The notes below the pieces were generated by a model. The model searched no databases. It was not told where the DNA came from and saw only the letters and a program-made list of their open reading frames with translations. Positions 62,565 to 64,000 of a stretch of DNA of 64,000 nt are shown one piece after another. Each line of letters starts with the position of its first letter. Position 1 is the first letter of the stretch. This stretch comes from Nitrincola iocasae (GTDB lineage Bacteria; Pseudomonadota; Gammaproteobacteria; Pseudomonadales; Balneatricaceae): NCBI RefSeq assembly GCF_008727795.1, contig NZ_CP044222.1, positions 3,348,001 to 3,412,000 on the forward strand. The letters run 5' to 3'. The position numbers and the translations under genes were made by a program.

Positions 62565-63707
62565 TCAATGCCTTTGCACCCCTGAATGTGCACTGACTGA
62601 CATCAGAATGCCAAAACCAGCCATCAGTGTCACAATCGATGTTCCCCCATAGCTAATCATCGGCAAGGGTACTCCGACAACCGGCAACAAGCCGCTAACC
62701 ATACCAATATTGACTGTCACATAGACAAAAAAGGTCAAGGTCACGCCTCCAGCCAGCAGCCTGGAATAACTGTCAGCCGCCCGCGCCGCTATAATCATAC
62801 CGCGCGCTATAATCAGCAAATAAAGCAGTGTCAGCAGAGCAATACCGTACAGCCCCAGCTCTTCACCAATTACGGCAATAATAAAATCAGTATGGGATTC
62901 AGGCAAAAAATTCAGCTGTGACTGCGTACCCTCTAACCACCCCTTACCAGAGATGCCACCAGAACCTATCGCCGTTTTTGATTGGATAATGTTCCAGCCT
63001 GATCCCAGCGGGTCACTTTCCGGATTCAAAAATGTCATCACGCGCTGTTGCTGATAGGGTTTCATGATGTTCCAAAAGACTGGCAAAGCGGCAGCCATCA
63101 GACCCAGAGCCACTAACACATAACGCCAATAAATACCGGATAGCAAAATAACAAAGATTCCCGAACTGGCAATCAGCAAGCTGGTACCCAAATCAGGCTG
63201 CTTCATGATCAGCACCGTAGGTATGGCCATAATAATTACAGCAACGACCAGACGCTTTAATGTCGGGGGTAAATGATCACGCACCAGAAAAGCAGCCATC
63301 GCCATCGGTAGCACCAGCTTCATCAGCTCAGAAGGCTGAAAACGAAATCCGGGCAGGGCGATCCAGCGCTGTGCACCCTTAGCCGACACACCAAACAACA
63401 TCACTGCAATCAACAAGGCCACACCAATAAGATAAAGCCAGGGAGCCAACAGCATAAAAGAGCGAGGCCGAACTTGTGCCAAAAAACCCAACAGGGTGAA
63501 ACCAGCAGCCATACGGACTGCCTGGCGCTGCACATACTCCATATCCTGACTCGATGCACTGTAGAGTACGAACAGGCCAAAGCCACATAGAATTAGCAAC
63601 AGCAAGAGCAACCAGGCATCCAGGTGAGTATAACTCCACCATCCCGGCGTTCGCTGAAAGTGATTACTTGCTCCTGGCATGGTCCTCTGGAAATCGCGAC
63701 TACTCAT
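62565..63707 (-). CDS. rodA: Rod-shape-determining SEDS glycosyltransferase RodA
   Basis: RodA polymerises glycan strands for cell elongation, with PBP2 as partner. The 380-residue protein has about ten helices; GSGGISGKGWLEGTQSQLNFLPESHTDFI near residue 235 is the signature loop of SEDS proteins, and the late PMISYGGTSIVTLM motif is conserved. The start MSSRDFQRT is chosen because GGAGG precedes it; a frame start six codons earlier is also open. It overlaps the end of mrdA by 8 nt. In many relatives mltB follows, but here rlpA is next. Confidence 0.95.
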   Translation of the reverse strand: MSSRDFQRTMPGASNHFQRTPGWWSYTHLDAWLLLLLLILCGFGLFVLYSASSQDMEYVQRQAVRMAAGFTLLGFLAQVRPRSFMLLAPWLYLIGVALLIAVMLFGVSAKGAQRWIALPGFRFQPSELMKLVLPMAMAAFLVRDHLPPTLKRLVVAVIIMAIPTVLIMKQPDLGTSLLIASSGIFVILLSGIYWRYVLVALGLMAAALPVFWNIMKPYQQQRVMTFLNPESDPLGSGWNIIQSKTAIGSGGISGKGWLEGTQSQLNFLPESHTDFIIAVIGEELGLYGIALLTLLYLLIIARGMIIAARAADSYSRLLAGGVTLTFFVYVTVNIGMVSGLLPVVGVPLPMISYGGTSIVTLMAGFGILMSVSAHSGVQRH

Positions 63708-64000
63708 CCTCAGCCTCCAGTTCATAGCGATCCAGCAACCAGGCGTCCATCACTTGACGCGCTATAGGCGCAGCCACACTGGAGCCGCCCCCAGCGTTTT
63801 CTACCACCACGGCAATGGCAATTTGTGGATCATCAGCCGGCGCAAAGGCAATAAACAGCGCATGATCATGATGGCGTTCACTCAATTCCTCTGGCTTATA
63901 CCGCCCGTCATCCGGTATGGCGACCACTTGTGCAGTACCGCTCTTACCTGCCATTTTGTATTCCAATCCCTGACCAACACGCCTTGCCGTTCCTGTTGGT
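63700..64000 (-). CDS. mrdA: Penicillin-binding protein 2, C-terminal part (5' end outside window)
   Basis: The open frame comes in from the window edge (GTARRVGQGLEYKMAGKSGTAQV) and ends ELEAEDE. The KSGTAQ box is the third active-site motif of transpeptidases, and the context before it is that of PBP2, the elongation transpeptidase working with RodA. About 100 residues are visible, including FIAFAPADDPQIAIAVVVENAGGGSSVAAP. The remaining three quarters of the protein lie upstream, outside the window. Confidence 0.93.
   Translation of the reverse strand, partial: PTGTARRVGQGLEYKMAGKSGTAQVVAIPDDGRYKPEELSERHHDHALFIAFAPADDPQIAIAVVVENAGGGSSVAAPIARQVMDAWLLDRYELEAEDE

Noticed and set aside
1..64000. 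CRISPR arrays, insertion sequences, prophage
   Set aside because: No regularly spaced repeats, transposase or integrase genes, or terminal repeats were seen. The window is mostly core genome with a few accessory clusters.

Overview
The window comes from a gammaproteobacterium, most probably a marine or halotolerant member of the Oceanospirillales (Nitrincola/Marinobacterium/Neptuniibacter-like). The evidence is the conserved hemA-prfA-prmC, lolB/prs/rplY/pth/ychF, queA-tgt-yajC-secD-secF and mrdA-rodA-rlpA-dacA-lipB-lipA blocks, a FimX-like protein, and a complete ectoine-degradation gene set. The lineage is inferred from gene order and protein character only; no database search was run. No phage, insertion sequence or CRISPR array was seen.

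Layout. 1-13359 (minus strand): fatty-acid and lipid metabolism. It holds etfB-etfA, a crotonase, a nitronate monooxygenase, a DUF2889 protein, fadD, an SCP2 protein, a 599-residue acyl-CoA dehydrogenase, a secreted-protein gene broken by an in-frame TAA, an MMPL/RND exporter, a YCF48-type repeat protein and a thiolase. etfB and the acyl-CoA dehydrogenase share an almost identical promoter element. 13596-16817 (plus): K+/H+ antiporter, SixA-type phosphatase and AEC transporter. 16814-20756 (minus): hemA-prfA-prmC-moeB. 20963-26931 (plus): TPR lipoprotein, lolB, tRNA-Gln, prs, rplY, pth, ychF; ispE, usually between lolB and prs, is absent. 27028-27371: a Met-Gln-Met-Gln tRNA array, followed by a FimX-like gene.

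29625-38744 (minus): rnr-serB and queA-tgt-yajC-secDF, then tRNA-Leu(CAA) at 38888 on the plus strand. 39009-46016 (minus): a 1589-residue hybrid histidine kinase with MASE1, CHASE, PAS, receiver and Hpt domains, translationally linked to a REC-EAL phosphodiesterase and a second response regulator. 46192: a small secreted protein of unknown function.

46688-53565 (minus): amino-acid and ectoine catabolism. doeB2-doeD-doeA-doeC would convert ectoine through N-acetyl-diaminobutyrate and diaminobutyrate to aspartate semialdehyde and aspartate. They are followed by a DadA-type oxidoreductase behind a tandem glycine riboswitch, whose second-aptamer P1 strand is perfectly complementary over 12 nt to the gene's ribosome-binding site.

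53726-58385 (plus): the least explained part. A repeated module combines DUF1538 membrane proteins, PII-like proteins and CBS-pair proteins: DUF1538, DUF1538, PII-like, CBS, then a fused double DUF1538, PII-like, CBS. I interpret it as an uncharacterised membrane transport or channel system controlled by two soluble nucleotide-sensing proteins. It diverges from the ectoine genes. 58450-64000 (minus): lipoate synthesis and cell-elongation genes, ending inside mrdA.
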